A stretch of 64,000 nucleotides of DNA from Kiritimatiellia bacterium (lineage in GTDB: Bacteria > Verrucomicrobiota > Kiritimatiellia > RFP12 > DVOR01). Within the stretch, counting starts at the first letter, position 1; each line of letters opens with the position of its first letter. The position numbers and the translations under genes were made by a program. Positions 16,645 to 24,944 of this stretch are shown here, piece by piece. The stretch spans positions 81,902 through 145,901 of the forward strand of contig JAFYWN010000014.1 in assembly GCA_017558005.1 (NCBI GenBank), written 5' to 3'. Under the pieces are notes generated by a model that saw only the letters and a list, made by a program, of their open reading frames with translations, searched no databases and was not told the DNA's origin.

Positions 16645-17379
16645 TTAGAAAATCAGGAGGGTTTTGAGGGGATCAAAGAAGGCTTCCAAACGGTCTTTTT
16701 CCTCATGAGAAAGAGGACAGTGGGCGAGATTGAGTACACGAAGCGTACGCCAACCCGTTAAATCTGCGGGCAATTGGCTGACCTTGGTGCCACTTAAGTC
16801 AAGTTCTTCCAAACCACATCCCAATGTATCAGGCACGCGCTCAAGCGGGTTGTTTGCCAACGTCAAATGGCGTAAGGCCTTGGGTTTGGCGGGGGCCTCA
16901 CGGAGTTGATTGTCGGCGAGGTAGAGGCGTTCAACCGAATCGGGCAAAGGTGGCACTTGGGTGAGGTGATTGCCATTACATCTAAGCCAACGTAATGAGG
17001 TGGCAGAGAGATTGGGTAAGGCATTAATGAGATTACGGTCAAGATTCAGGTAGGTGAGATTCCGCCACTGACTTGCATCTTGGGGCAAAGAAAGCAGACG
17101 ATTATCCGCGAGCCATAGCCGTCGAATCCCTTGAGGGATGAATCCCTCGGGTAGGAGCATGAGATTGTTGGCGGAGAGGTTTAAGTCAATGAGGGCCTCG
17201 GGAAAGTGTTGGACATAGACGCGATCTGCGCCAATTGCTTTTAGATGCACCGCTGTCACGCTTTGGGTAATCGGTGGAATGGGTGTGATTCTTCCCTCCA
17301 CCATCACCGTCTCTGCAACACCAAAGGGTGCTGCAAAGAGCATGAGGAACATTGTCCACCACCGCATAATCAATCCCAT
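16645..17379 (-). CDS. exported leucine-rich repeat protein
   Basis: A 244-residue protein. An N-terminal signal peptide (MRWWTMFLMLFAAPFGVAE) is followed by about eight leucine-rich repeats of 20-23 residues. Typical units are LIDLNLSANNLMLLPEGF, RRLWLADNRLLSLP, LTYLNLDRNLINALPNL and LRHLTLANNPLERVP. Such repeats form a curved binding surface, so this is probably a periplasmic or surface protein-binding module. No anchor or catalytic domain is present. Its start overlaps the stop of the Nudix-BirA gene, and GGAG lies 10 bp before ATG 17379. An alternative start four codons later would also keep the signal peptide. The functional partner is unknown. Confidence 0.8.
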   Translation of the reverse strand: MGLIMRWWTMFLMLFAAPFGVAETVMVEGRITPIPPITQSVTAVHLKAIGADRVYVQHFPEALIDLNLSANNLMLLPEGFIPQGIRRLWLADNRLLSLPQDASQWRNLTYLNLDRNLINALPNLSATSLRWLRCNGNHLTQVPPLPDSVERLYLADNQLREAPAKPKALRHLTLANNPLERVPDTLGCGLEELDLSGTKVSQLPADLTGWRTLRVLNLAHCPLSHEEKDRLEAFFDPLKTLLIF

Positions 17380-18506
17380 TGTACAATTTCTCCGCAGACG
17401 ATGGGAGTAAGCGTCCCATCAGCCGTTTCCAAAAGTAGGGCGCCATCTTCTCGAATACCCCGCGAAATCCCCTCGGTCGGCGTATCGGACAGTTTGACTG
17501 TAATCGGTAAACCCACTTTGCAATCGCAAGCATCGAGTTCAGAACGCAGTGCAGCAAGGCCCTGTTGAGTCCAACGTTCGTGTAAACGTTCAAAGTGTTT
17601 GAGGACTTGAGCAAGCAAGACCAATCGGTCAATATTGCCAGGGATTTGTGTCGCACGGTAGGCGACCGCCTCTGGCACTGCGCCGGTATTGATTCCGATG
17701 CCGATGATAATCCCCTCAAGCCCGCGGGCAGAGGTCTGTGCTTCACAAAGGATGCCACAGACTTTGCGGTCGCCGATAAGGACATCATTTGGCCATTTCA
17801 GGCCCGCTTCGCATCCAATCTCGCGGAGCGCCAATGTCACGGCAAGACCCGCGACTAAGGGTAATGTGACGGCAATCTCTGGTGGTAACGAGGGGCGTAC
17901 CAAGAGTGAGAAGAGCAAGCCCTGTCCGGGTTCGGCTAACCAACTCCGTCCGAGGCGTCCCCGTCCAGCAGATTGCACCTCAGAGATGACGATGGAGCCT
18001 TCGGGTGCGCCCGCCTCTGCCAACTTTAAGAGTTCGTCATTTGTGCTCGCACATGCGGCTAAGAAGTGGGGATAACGGCCAAAACACTTCGTTTTTAACA
18101 CCGCACCAAAGGCTTTTTCACGCAGATAAGCGAGTAGGGGGACGTCCGCTTCTGCGAAGTCTAATTTCCAGAGCGCATCTGGCGCACACCAACACTGCTC
18201 AATGTGTTCGCTCAATTGCGGCACCTTTTCATCCGCTTGCACGCATAATACGCCATGTAAAGTGATGGAGAACTCTGGATAAACATGCTCCACGGTTGGC
18301 GCATCTGCGATGGCTTCTACGGTGATTCCAAGCTCTTCTTCAATTTCTCGCACGGCGGCCTGCGCAGGTGTCTCGCCCGCCTCAAGTTTGCCGCCAGGAA
18401 ATTCCCACTTAAATGCGGTGGATTGAAACTTCGAAGCGCCCCGCTTCACACAGAGCACTTCACCCATCTCATTCAAAATTAGGGCTGCTGCCACAGTTAA
18501 ATGCAT
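17370..18506 (-). CDS. birA: fusion of Nudix hydrolase and biotin-protein ligase
   Basis: A 378-residue fusion. Residues 1-135 are a MutT-like Nudix hydrolase with a complete Nudix box at 39-61 (GKLEAGETP then AVREIEEELGI, all catalytic Glu present). Residues 140-378 are biotin-[acetyl-CoA-carboxylase] ligase: STNDELL, the ATP/biotin loop GRGRLGRSW (181-189), KWPNDV (237-242) with the catalytic Lys, and a C-terminal SH3-like part. The ligase half should biotinylate carboxylase carrier proteins. It lacks the N-terminal helix-turn-helix of repressor-type BirA, whose place is taken by the Nudix domain. The two functions may only be co-expressed, or the Nudix half may act on nucleotides. No frameshift or stop separates the halves. 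The stop overlaps the leucine-rich repeat gene start. Confidence 0.9.
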   Translation of the reverse strand: MHLTVAAALILNEMGEVLCVKRGASKFQSTAFKWEFPGGKLEAGETPAQAAVREIEEELGITVEAIADAPTVEHVYPEFSITLHGVLCVQADEKVPQLSEHIEQCWCAPDALWKLDFAEADVPLLAYLREKAFGAVLKTKCFGRYPHFLAACASTNDELLKLAEAGAPEGSIVISEVQSAGRGRLGRSWLAEPGQGLLFSLLVRPSLPPEIAVTLPLVAGLAVTLALREIGCEAGLKWPNDVLIGDRKVCGILCEAQTSARGLEGIIIGIGINTGAVPEAVAYRATQIPGNIDRLVLLAQVLKHFERLHERWTQQGLAALRSELDACDCKVGLPITVKLSDTPTEGISRGIREDGALLLETADGTLTPIVCGEIVQWD

Positions 18507-18521
18507 ACCATGCTCCGTCGT

Positions 18522-19256
18522 TTAGTCATCCAAAAGCGGACGCAATGCCGTTGCCAATTGTGCATAACCTGCTGCATTGGGATGCACAACATCTCTGAAA
18601 TACGTAGGATTGGCCAAGCCGTCTGCGCCAGTAATCACTTGTCCAATATCTGCGAACCGGATTTGCTTACCATCAGCTAAGGTTTGCAAGAGTTCATTGG
18701 TGTGAGCGATGGTGGCCCTCAAGTGGGGTTCTCTCCGTGGATAAATCCCCAAGAGTAAAATCTTAGCATCGGGCTGTTTCGCGCGGATGAGCGTCAGCAA
18801 TGCCGCAAGATTCGCCGCACACGCTTCTGCAGTATCACCACGATGACCTAAGTTATTCGTGCCGATGTTAACGATAATCAATCGGGGCGCGATTCCATCC
18901 AGTTCGCCATTCGCCACGCGATAGTACGCATTATCCACGTAGTCAAAGCCAAAGCCCAAATTCGTCACCACGCGTTCGCCGAATAAATCCGTCCAGGCTG
19001 CTTGCCCAACAATCCGATGCCCTTTGGGTTCGCCGCCCCACTGGTGTGTGATACTATCCCCAATGAAGACAATCTCTGGCTTTACATTAGTATGGCGCGC
19101 CAACACCTCTGCGTGGCGCGCCATCCAATTGTAGTCATCACGTTGTTGGGGTGCTACGTGTAAGGAGTCTGGGAGCGCCGTTACACAACCCGTCATTTGG
19201 ACGCAGAGCGCCCCAATGATGCACATTGTACCGGCGAAATTCCGCAGGCTTACCAC
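18522..19256 (-). CDS. SGNH/GDSL hydrolase, probable lipoprotein
   Basis: A 244-residue secreted esterase-type protein. The N terminus has a hydrophobic segment ending in MTGC, a plausible lipobox with lipidated Cys24. SGNH blocks follow: GDSITHQW (nucleophile Ser), a Gly-rich block with LGFGFDYVDNAYY, NIGTNN (oxyanion Asn), and VVHPNAAGY with the catalytic Asp-x-x-His arrangement. Known relatives deacetylate sugars or act as acyl esterases or platelet-activating-factor acetylhydrolase-like enzymes. The substrate here is not predictable. It lies 12 bp after the RidA-fold gene and 15 bp before the Nudix-BirA gene, in one minus-strand run. Confidence 0.87.
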   Translation of the reverse strand: MVSLRNFAGTMCIIGALCVQMTGCVTALPDSLHVAPQQRDDYNWMARHAEVLARHTNVKPEIVFIGDSITHQWGGEPKGHRIVGQAAWTDLFGERVVTNLGFGFDYVDNAYYRVANGELDGIAPRLIIVNIGTNNLGHRGDTAEACAANLAALLTLIRAKQPDAKILLLGIYPRREPHLRATIAHTNELLQTLADGKQIRFADIGQVITGADGLANPTYFRDVVHPNAAGYAQLATALRPLLDD

Positions 19257-19268
19257 GTCATTGACACC

Positions 19269-20252
19269 TTACAGACGCTGGACCGCGTCTAATTCAAGCT
19301 CGAACAGTAAGTCGTCACGGCACACATCTGCGATGATTTCCTGCGCATAATCTGCAGGAAGCTCATTGGCCTTCAACCAATTCTGCCATGCGGGACGATC
19401 TTCAGGGCGCTTGATGTAGGCGATTGCACGCACTGAATCCTTAAAGGTCATATTGCGCGTTTCAAGGATTGCCTTGACCACTTCCATGGTCAGTTCGACC
19501 TGCTTATCGGCATCATCATGGTGGACCGTTTCGCCACCGGGCTCAATGCTTGCTGTGCCAGAGACGAAAACTGTGCGCCATTCAGGCGTGACAATCTCTG
19601 CGGCGCGGCTGAAGCTGCTCCGATAGTCCAGTGCAGAACACTGCAAAGGCGAGTCCAAAATAGCCTTCGTGGCGCGACCATCCTTCGGGCGCATCGCGAT
19701 TGCACCAACGATAATTTCGGCGCCAAGCGTATTTGCGCAGCCAATTCCTGTGCTTGCCGGGACAAAGCCGCCAAAGACGTTGTGTTCTTCAAAGAACTCA
19801 TCACGCACACGATTGAGGACGTCATACCACTCTAAGAGTTTGTCCAAGTAGAGCCACGTGCGCACCACATCATGGAAGGAGTAGCCTTGTTCCTTTAACA
19901 ACTTATCAATGTTGTCAAAGGCCGAACGCGCCTGCACTTCACGGGAAGCAGAGAGATCATTAGGTGCCACACCCATTAAGAGCACGTATTCAGCATAGGC
20001 ATCTTCATACTTTGCCCCCACGGCGCGGCCATTTTGCATCACCACTTCGACGGGCCCCTTCGTGGAGATAAAACGTTGCACCATCGGTGGCACATCGCCA
20101 GTGATTTCATTCACCAACCAAATCCCTGGCACGTCCCCTTGCGGTAACATCGCAATCTGTGCGGGAGAGCCCCATCCATTGCGGGCAATTTCCACGCCAC
20201 GTGTGGGCGTTTCAAGGGTCTGCCAGAGCGTTCCGTTTAGCCAATTTAACAT
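19269..20252 (-). CDS. two-domain RidA-fold protein (chorismatase-like architecture)
   Basis: A 327-residue protein with two RidA/YjgF-like modules. The clearest parts are SFHDVVRTWLYLDKLLEWY, VPASTGIGCANTLGA, SPLQCSALDYRSSFSRA and the C-terminal VFVSGTASIEPGGET followed by TFKDSVRAIAYIKRP. Long RidA-superfamily proteins of this layout include the chorismatases (FkbO/Hyg5 type), which cleave chorismate to hydroxybenzoate or dihydroxycyclohexadiene acids. I cannot confirm the catalytic residues, so the reaction is only a suggestion. ATG 20252 is chosen because GGAG lies 8 bp before it; an in-frame ATG at 20288 has no such site. The upstream neighbour is the propeller cytochrome, 38 bp away. 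Confidence 0.7.
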   Translation of the reverse strand: MLNWLNGTLWQTLETPTRGVEIARNGWGSPAQIAMLPQGDVPGIWLVNEITGDVPPMVQRFISTKGPVEVVMQNGRAVGAKYEDAYAEYVLLMGVAPNDLSASREVQARSAFDNIDKLLKEQGYSFHDVVRTWLYLDKLLEWYDVLNRVRDEFFEEHNVFGGFVPASTGIGCANTLGAEIIVGAIAMRPKDGRATKAILDSPLQCSALDYRSSFSRAAEIVTPEWRTVFVSGTASIEPGGETVHHDDADKQVELTMEVVKAILETRNMTFKDSVRAIAYIKRPEDRPAWQNWLKANELPADYAQEIIADVCRDDLLFELELDAVQRL

Positions 20253-20290
20253 GATGTAATCTCCAAAATTAGCGTTTTTACCGCACATGC

Positions 20291-22183
20291 TTAGAGCGAC
20301 AAGACGTAAATTTCGAGGTCGTTCAATTCTTGTTCCGTCAAATCCGAAGTGACACCGTGGTAGTCATCCTGGTTCCAAACGGTCAACACTTCACGGAGAG
20401 TCTTTGCGCGTCCGTCATACAGATAAGGAGCCGTACGCCAGACTTCGTTCAACGTCGGCACGTCGAACTTCTGTCCCTGTTCATCACGTGTGCCGAGCCC
20501 CAAGTCATAGAGCGGCGCCTTCGAGCCATCATTCGGATCGGCAGAAGCGGTGAAGTAGAGGTCAGGCTTGTGGCAACGCGCACAGTCTGCCTTTTCAGGG
20601 CTATCAAAGATTTCCTTACCACGGGCAATCGCATCGGCATATTCTGGACGTGCCCACGGCGAGATCTGTGCCTTCATGTTCATCACATAGGCGTCAATGC
20701 AGAGCGTATCCTCTTCGGCTACTGCGCAGAATTGGATGTGACGGAAGCCTGCACGATTACAGTGTTGCATGCTCTTGCGAATGCCCGTGATCATGGTCGG
20801 AGGCGTTACGCCACTGAGATAAAGCGACTTGGACTGCTTGGGATTGCCGATGCTATCGTTCATCAAGTCCCAGTTTAAACCATCCACAATTGCATCCGGG
20901 TGACACGATGCGCAGCTCTGCCACTGTTGGAAGCACTTGGTGCCGTCATTGAAGAGCATTTCGCCACGCAACACCTTGTCTGCCTTTAAGTCTGCCAATG
21001 CAGTACCATTCAATGGAATCACCTCAGGACGCACCACGCGACGATCCTTGAAGGGCACCTTCACCAAAGCATCGGCGAAGTGACAAACTGCATACACGCA
21101 GTCCTCCGTTGCCACCACGCCACGCGGGCCATCTGCATCAAAGCGGAAACGGCGACGAATTCCCGTGAGGAAGGAGAGGTCGTTGTGTACTTCATCGGCA
21201 GAGAACGTGACCTCCGTCACCTTCTTTCCTGCCGCCGCATCGTCCAAACGTTTATGCAGAGCGGTGCGATCAATTACGCTAACTTCACGCGTACCTGCAT
21301 GGCTCACGACGATGTACTGATTGTCTGGCGTTACCGTCACACCCCAAGGATTTGCGGCGCCGAGGTCAATGTCATCCAAAAGCACCGTGTTGATGTATAC
21401 CCCCGTCACGCCATCCAAAACAGAAAGCGCCGCAGTGTTCATCCATCCACGTTCCAACTGCGTCGTGGGCAACTGATAGCGCGCCTGCGTATGGGTCAAG
21501 TAGATATTGGCACCATCGGGCGAAGCCGTAATGCCGCGAACGCCTGTTGAACCATCTGGTAAAGGAATGTTCGCGACCACATTAAAGGTTGCTGTATCAA
21601 TGACCGTCACCTTTGCGCCGACATACTTCACGGGTTCGGCAGCATCATCTGGCAACAGATTGATGACGAAGAGTAACTTGCCATCCTTACCCAAGGCGCA
21701 ACCATGCGTTTCGCGCACGCACTTTGCCGATTTGAGCAACTTCATTGTTGCGGCATCATACTGTTGCACTGTGGCATCAAAACGGTTGCAGACGTACACA
21801 TAGCGACCATCTGCCGAGACAATCGGAGCCATTGGATAATTGCCTGTGATGACCGATTCGCCGTCCGCACGGAAGAGACGGCCCTCATTGCCATCGTCAG
21901 CGGTGTAGAAAATCGTGCCGTTAGGGGCGACACATGCACCTGTTACAGGCAATTTTACTTGATCTTTGAAGAATCCGAAGAAACCGCCAGTGTACTTCTC
22001 GGCACCATAAGAGGCTTTGATTACGCCGTTCAAATCACGCACGGTCACGCGATGTGCACGCTTTTCTGCGATGATTAGGGCATCCTTCTGCGGGGTCATT
22101 GCCACCGTTTCAGGCGAAAGATACTGCGCCTTTGCGGTAAAACCGAAACTGATCAAACCTGCTAAAAGAAGATAACGTGTCAT
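20291..22183 (-). CDS. periplasmic beta-propeller / di-haem cytochrome c fusion
   Basis: A 630-residue exported protein. A signal peptide covers residues 1-19 (MTRYLLLAGLISFGFTAKA). Residues about 20-385 are a YVTN-type seven-bladed propeller, with blades such as RYVYVCNRFDATVQQYDAA and NQYIVVSHAGTREVSVID. Residues about 400-630 are a cytochrome-c-peroxidase/MauG-like part with two haem sites, CASCH and CARCH, and the late motif PYLYDGRAKTLREVL typical of that family. Such proteins reduce peroxide or oxidise partner proteins in the periplasm; the propeller may bind the partner. ATG 22183 is chosen because AGGAG lies 8 bp upstream and the signal peptide begins there. No cytochrome c maturation gene is in the window. 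An extended -10 lies at 22217-22225. Confidence 0.88.
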   Translation of the reverse strand: MTRYLLLAGLISFGFTAKAQYLSPETVAMTPQKDALIIAEKRAHRVTVRDLNGVIKASYGAEKYTGGFFGFFKDQVKLPVTGACVAPNGTIFYTADDGNEGRLFRADGESVITGNYPMAPIVSADGRYVYVCNRFDATVQQYDAATMKLLKSAKCVRETHGCALGKDGKLLFVINLLPDDAAEPVKYVGAKVTVIDTATFNVVANIPLPDGSTGVRGITASPDGANIYLTHTQARYQLPTTQLERGWMNTAALSVLDGVTGVYINTVLLDDIDLGAANPWGVTVTPDNQYIVVSHAGTREVSVIDRTALHKRLDDAAAGKKVTEVTFSADEVHNDLSFLTGIRRRFRFDADGPRGVVATEDCVYAVCHFADALVKVPFKDRRVVRPEVIPLNGTALADLKADKVLRGEMLFNDGTKCFQQWQSCASCHPDAIVDGLNWDLMNDSIGNPKQSKSLYLSGVTPPTMITGIRKSMQHCNRAGFRHIQFCAVAEEDTLCIDAYVMNMKAQISPWARPEYADAIARGKEIFDSPEKADCARCHKPDLYFTASADPNDGSKAPLYDLGLGTRDEQGQKFDVPTLNEVWRTAPYLYDGRAKTLREVLTVWNQDDYHGVTSDLTEQELNDLEIYVLSL

Positions 22184-22216
22184 CGTCTCTGCTCCTAATA
22201 AAATCAAATGCGCGAA

Positions 22217-22225
22217 AGTATAGCA
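22217..22225 (-). promoter_or_regulatory. extended -10 promoter for the cytochrome gene
   Basis: Minus-strand TGCTATACT, 34 bp before the cytochrome ATG at 22183. This is the same spacing and sequence as upstream of marC. No good -35 was found. Confidence 0.45.
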
Positions 22226-22307
22226 CGTTTGCCAACGGCGACTGCCGAAAACCCCTCCCAAAAATGGAGTTGCTTTCTATGGTAACCACGTCCAAACGCT
22301 TACTGTA

Positions 22308-22316
22308 AGTATAGCA
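22308..22316 (-). promoter_or_regulatory. second TGCTATACT element
   Basis: An identical minus-strand extended -10, 91 bp upstream of the first. It may be a second promoter of the cytochrome gene. The 170-bp stretch around it (22226-22395) holds no gene. Confidence 0.3.
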
Positions 22317-22397
22317 TATTTTGTGCGATTCCCTTACATTAATTAATAAGATAGAAAACTTTTATTACGTTTAGAAGAGTCATGGTGAGGGATATAA

Positions 22398-22424
22398 AAA
22401 ACGCGGGCCAGAGGCTCGCGTTTT
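22398..22424 (-). terminator. terminator after ridA
   Basis: A 12-bp stem AAAACGCGAGCC/GGCCCGCGTTTT with one G-U pair and a 3-nt loop, followed on the minus strand by T-rich DNA. It closes the long pyrF-to-ridA directon. Confidence 0.8.
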
Positions 22425-22460
22425 GGGCTTTCATTGCGAAAGAGGTTTTGGGAGGTCAGA

Positions 22461-22832
22461 TTAGTCAACCTTGGCGAGGATTTCGATCTCGCAGAGGCAT
22501 CCCTTCGGGATATCCTTCACTGCCACGCAGGAGCGAGCAGGCTTGGAGATGAAGTACTTGGCATAGACTTCGTTGAATGCGGCAAAGTCAGCAATGTCTG
22601 CGAGGAAGCAGGTGGTCTTGATGACTTTGGTGAAGTCAAGGCCGGCGGCAGCGAGGAGTGCGCCGCAGTTCTTGCAGGACTGTTCGGCCTGAGCGGTGAT
22701 ACCTTCAGGGATGATGCCCGTGGCAGGATCCACAGGGATTTGACCGGAGGCGAAGAGCATGCCATTGACGATGATGCCCTGAGAGTAGGGGCCGATGGCG
22801 GCGGGAGCTTTGTCTGTAGAGATGACGTTCAT
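22461..22832 (-). CDS. ridA: RidA enamine/imine deaminase
   Basis: A 123-residue cytoplasmic protein that hydrolyses reactive 2-aminoacrylate and related enamines released by PLP enzymes such as threonine or serine dehydratase. The diagnostic motifs are GPYSQGIIVNGMLFASGQIP, the arginine in PARSCVAVKDIPKGCLCEIE, and the C-terminal EIEILAKVD. ATG 22832 is chosen because AAAGGA precedes it and the family begins here. The in-frame DNA upstream is the neighbouring gene in another frame. ilvA lies in the same directon and sdaA nearby, so detoxification of their intermediates is a fitting role. Confidence 0.95.
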   Translation of the reverse strand: MNVISTDKAPAAIGPYSQGIIVNGMLFASGQIPVDPATGIIPEGITAQAEQSCKNCGALLAAAGLDFTKVIKTTCFLADIADFAAFNEVYAKYFISKPARSCVAVKDIPKGCLCEIEILAKVD

Positions 22833-22855
22833 GTTTGTTCCTTTCAAAAGGGGAG

Positions 22856-23176
22856 TTATGAGTGAGAGAGGGATCCAAGAATCTTGGCCGCAGCTTCCAC
22901 GCACATGGGGCAGGGAGTCTTGGCGGCCGATTTGATTTCGCGACAGGTGAGTGCGCCGACTTCTTTGGCGAAGGCGGCTTTGATTTCTTCTGCGCGTTCG
23001 GGGCACATCACGAGTGCGCCGTAGAGTGCACCACAAAGACCATCTGGGGCGCGACCGCCACCACAAGCGGCCATCTCGGTAATCTGTTCTGGGGTGCCAC
23101 CAGCGCCTTCCACAACGGCTTGTGCGCAGTTGTGCAATTTGGGCACTGCGGTAAAGAGGGCGTGAGCCTTGGTCAT
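22856..23176 (-). CDS. C_GCAxxG_C_C family redox-type protein
   Basis: A 106-residue cysteine-rich protein with Cys at 17, 38, 48, 58, 78, 89 and 92. The pattern NCAQAV...ACGGGR..G.CGAL.GAL fits the C_GCAxxG_C_C family, whose members are small, often in anaerobes, and presumed to bind metal or act in redox; function is unproven. It has no signal peptide. Its ATG abuts the kdsB stop directly, and ridA follows 23 bp later. Nothing links it mechanistically to LPS synthesis. The assignment rests on spacing of the cysteines. Confidence 0.7.
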   Translation of the reverse strand: MTKAHALFTAVPKLHNCAQAVVEGAGGTPEQITEMAACGGGRAPDGLCGALYGALVMCPERAEEIKAAFAKEVGALTCREIKSAAKTPCPMCVEAAAKILGSLSHS

Positions 23177-23914
23177 TTATTCACCTCGCTTTTTCAAGAG
23201 GGCTTCCACGATGGCCACGTCTTCAGGAGTGTCCACGCCGACGCCTTCATCGTCGCAACGAATCACGCCGATGCGCCCCCCGAGCCAAAGGGCACGGAGT
23301 TGTTCGAGGGATTCGGTTTGTTCCAATGCGCAGGGTGGGGTGGTGATGAGTTTCTTGAGGAAGTCGCCACGATAGGCATAGATGCCCAAGTGGCGCCAAT
23401 AGAGACCAGAATTGAGGTCGGGCTCGCCATCGCGACGGCAGGGAATCGGCAGACGCGAGAAGTAAATCGCGCTGTCATCTTCGCGCAAAATAGCCTTCAC
23501 CACGGTGCGCGCCATGAGTTGTTCCATCGACTTGATGGGGCATGCGGCGGTCGCCATCTCTTCACCTGTGCGAATCATGCGTTCGGCAAGGGCATCAATG
23601 AGACCAGGGTCCATGAGCGGTTCGTCGCCCTGGATGTTGATCACGATATCTTCCGGACCTGCATTTGCGGCGACGGCCACGCGGTCAGTGCCAGAGGGCA
23701 ATTCGCTTGCGGTCATGACGACTTCACAATCGGCGCCGATGGCATCACGAATACGTTCGTCATCGGTGGCAACGAGGACGCGATCCAAACGCTTGGCGCG
23801 CTTTGCCGCTTCGACCACCCATAAGACCAACGGCTTGCCCAAAATCGGCGTCAGGGGTTTGCCAGGAAAACGAGAACTTCCCCAACGGGAAGGAATCACT
23901 CCGATAACAGCCAT
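23177..23914 (-). CDS. kdsB: 3-deoxy-manno-octulosonate cytidylyltransferase
   Basis: Activates Kdo to CMP-Kdo for transfer onto lipid IVA by WaaA. The protein is 245 residues, standard length. Visible motifs are GVIPSRWGSSRFPGKPL (CTP-binding loop), VLVATDDERI, IQGDEPLMDP with metal-binding residues, and YRGDFLKKL. WaaA is encoded in the same directon 6 kb upstream, and LpxA elsewhere in the window. It starts 40 bp after the gpsA stop. Kdo synthesis genes kdsA, kdsC and kdsD are not present here. Confidence 0.95.
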   Translation of the reverse strand: MAVIGVIPSRWGSSRFPGKPLTPILGKPLVLWVVEAAKRAKRLDRVLVATDDERIRDAIGADCEVVMTASELPSGTDRVAVAANAGPEDIVINIQGDEPLMDPGLIDALAERMIRTGEEMATAACPIKSMEQLMARTVVKAILREDDSAIYFSRLPIPCRRDGEPDLNSGLYWRHLGIYAYRGDFLKKLITTPPCALEQTESLEQLRALWLGGRIGVIRCDDEGVGVDTPEDVAIVEALLKKRGE

Positions 23915-23954
23915 TGTTGTACTCCTTTAGTGAGATAGAATAGAGAAAGTGGGA

Positions 23955-24944
23955 TTATTCCGGCTTGGCGGCGCGTTCCATCAACATGCCGACGGCATCT
24001 TCTGCGGTGAGATTTTCGTAGCACATCCGATAGACCACTTCGGCGATCGGCATCTCCACGCCATGTTCTGCGGCTAATTCGCGCAACAGCATCGCGTTAT
24101 CCACACCCTCAGCCACCATTTGCATGGAGCCCATAATCTCCTGGATGGTCTGTCCCTTACCGAGACGTTCGCCAACCGAGTGGTTGCGGCTGTGCGTGGA
24201 GGTGCAGGTGACAATCAAGTCGCCGACGCCCGCTAAACCGCTCAAGGTCTGCGGTTTAGCGCCCACGGCAAGGCCGAGACGCATCATCTCTGCGAGACCA
24301 CGTGTAATCAATGCGGCACGGGTGTTATCGCCAAATCCAAACCCATCACTCACGCCTACAGCGATGGCGAGAACGTTTTTGACTAAACCGCCGATTTCAA
24401 CGCCAAGGACGTCATCGGTGGTGTAGACGCGGAAACGCGGACCATTGAAGAGGTTTTGGGCTTCAATGGCGAGATTGTGGTCAGCGCAGGCGCAGGTTAC
24501 TGCAGTCGGAATGCGACGCGCCACTTCTTCTGCGTGCGAGGGACCCGAAAGCACCACAATGCGCTTTGTCTTCAAGGTCGTTTCAGCCACTTCACTCATG
24601 CGACGATGGGTTTCGGGGCAGACGCCCTTGGTGAGGCTGATAATCAACGTCTTGTCGGGGTCGATGAGTGGGGCGACTTGTTCGCAAATGGGCTTGTAAA
24701 ACTTGGAGGGCACCGCCAGGACGACCACCTCTTTATCCTCAATTGCGGTCTTCATATCGGCCGTCCAATTAATGGAGGGCTGGAAATGAATACCAGGGAG
24801 GTAGCGAGGGTTTTCAAGGGTCGTGCGAATCTCTTCAATGTAGTCGGCAAAGGGCCCCCAAACGGTTACTTGGTGGCCATACGAATCTAAGAGTTGCGCG
24901 GCCGCTGTGCCCCAGCCGCCATCACCGATGACTGCAATGTTCAT
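23955..24944 (-). CDS. gpsA: glycerol-3-phosphate dehydrogenase [NAD(P)+]
   Basis: Reduces dihydroxyacetone phosphate to sn-glycerol 3-phosphate for phospholipid synthesis. The protein is 329 residues. The NAD-binding site is GDGGWGTAAAQLL; the usual third residue of GxGxWG is kept. SLTKGVCPET, the Lys in GGLVKNVLAIAVG, and GLAGVGDLIVTCTSTHSRNH complete the family pattern. Its start overlaps the plsY stop by four bases (ATGA), so the enzyme that makes glycerol 3-phosphate and the one that acylates it are translationally coupled. Confidence 0.96.
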   Translation of the reverse strand: MNIAVIGDGGWGTAAAQLLDSYGHQVTVWGPFADYIEEIRTTLENPRYLPGIHFQPSINWTADMKTAIEDKEVVVLAVPSKFYKPICEQVAPLIDPDKTLIISLTKGVCPETHRRMSEVAETTLKTKRIVVLSGPSHAEEVARRIPTAVTCACADHNLAIEAQNLFNGPRFRVYTTDDVLGVEIGGLVKNVLAIAVGVSDGFGFGDNTRAALITRGLAEMMRLGLAVGAKPQTLSGLAGVGDLIVTCTSTHSRNHSVGERLGKGQTIQEIMGSMQMVAEGVDNAMLLRELAAEHGVEMPIAEVVYRMCYENLTAEDAVGMLMERAAKPE

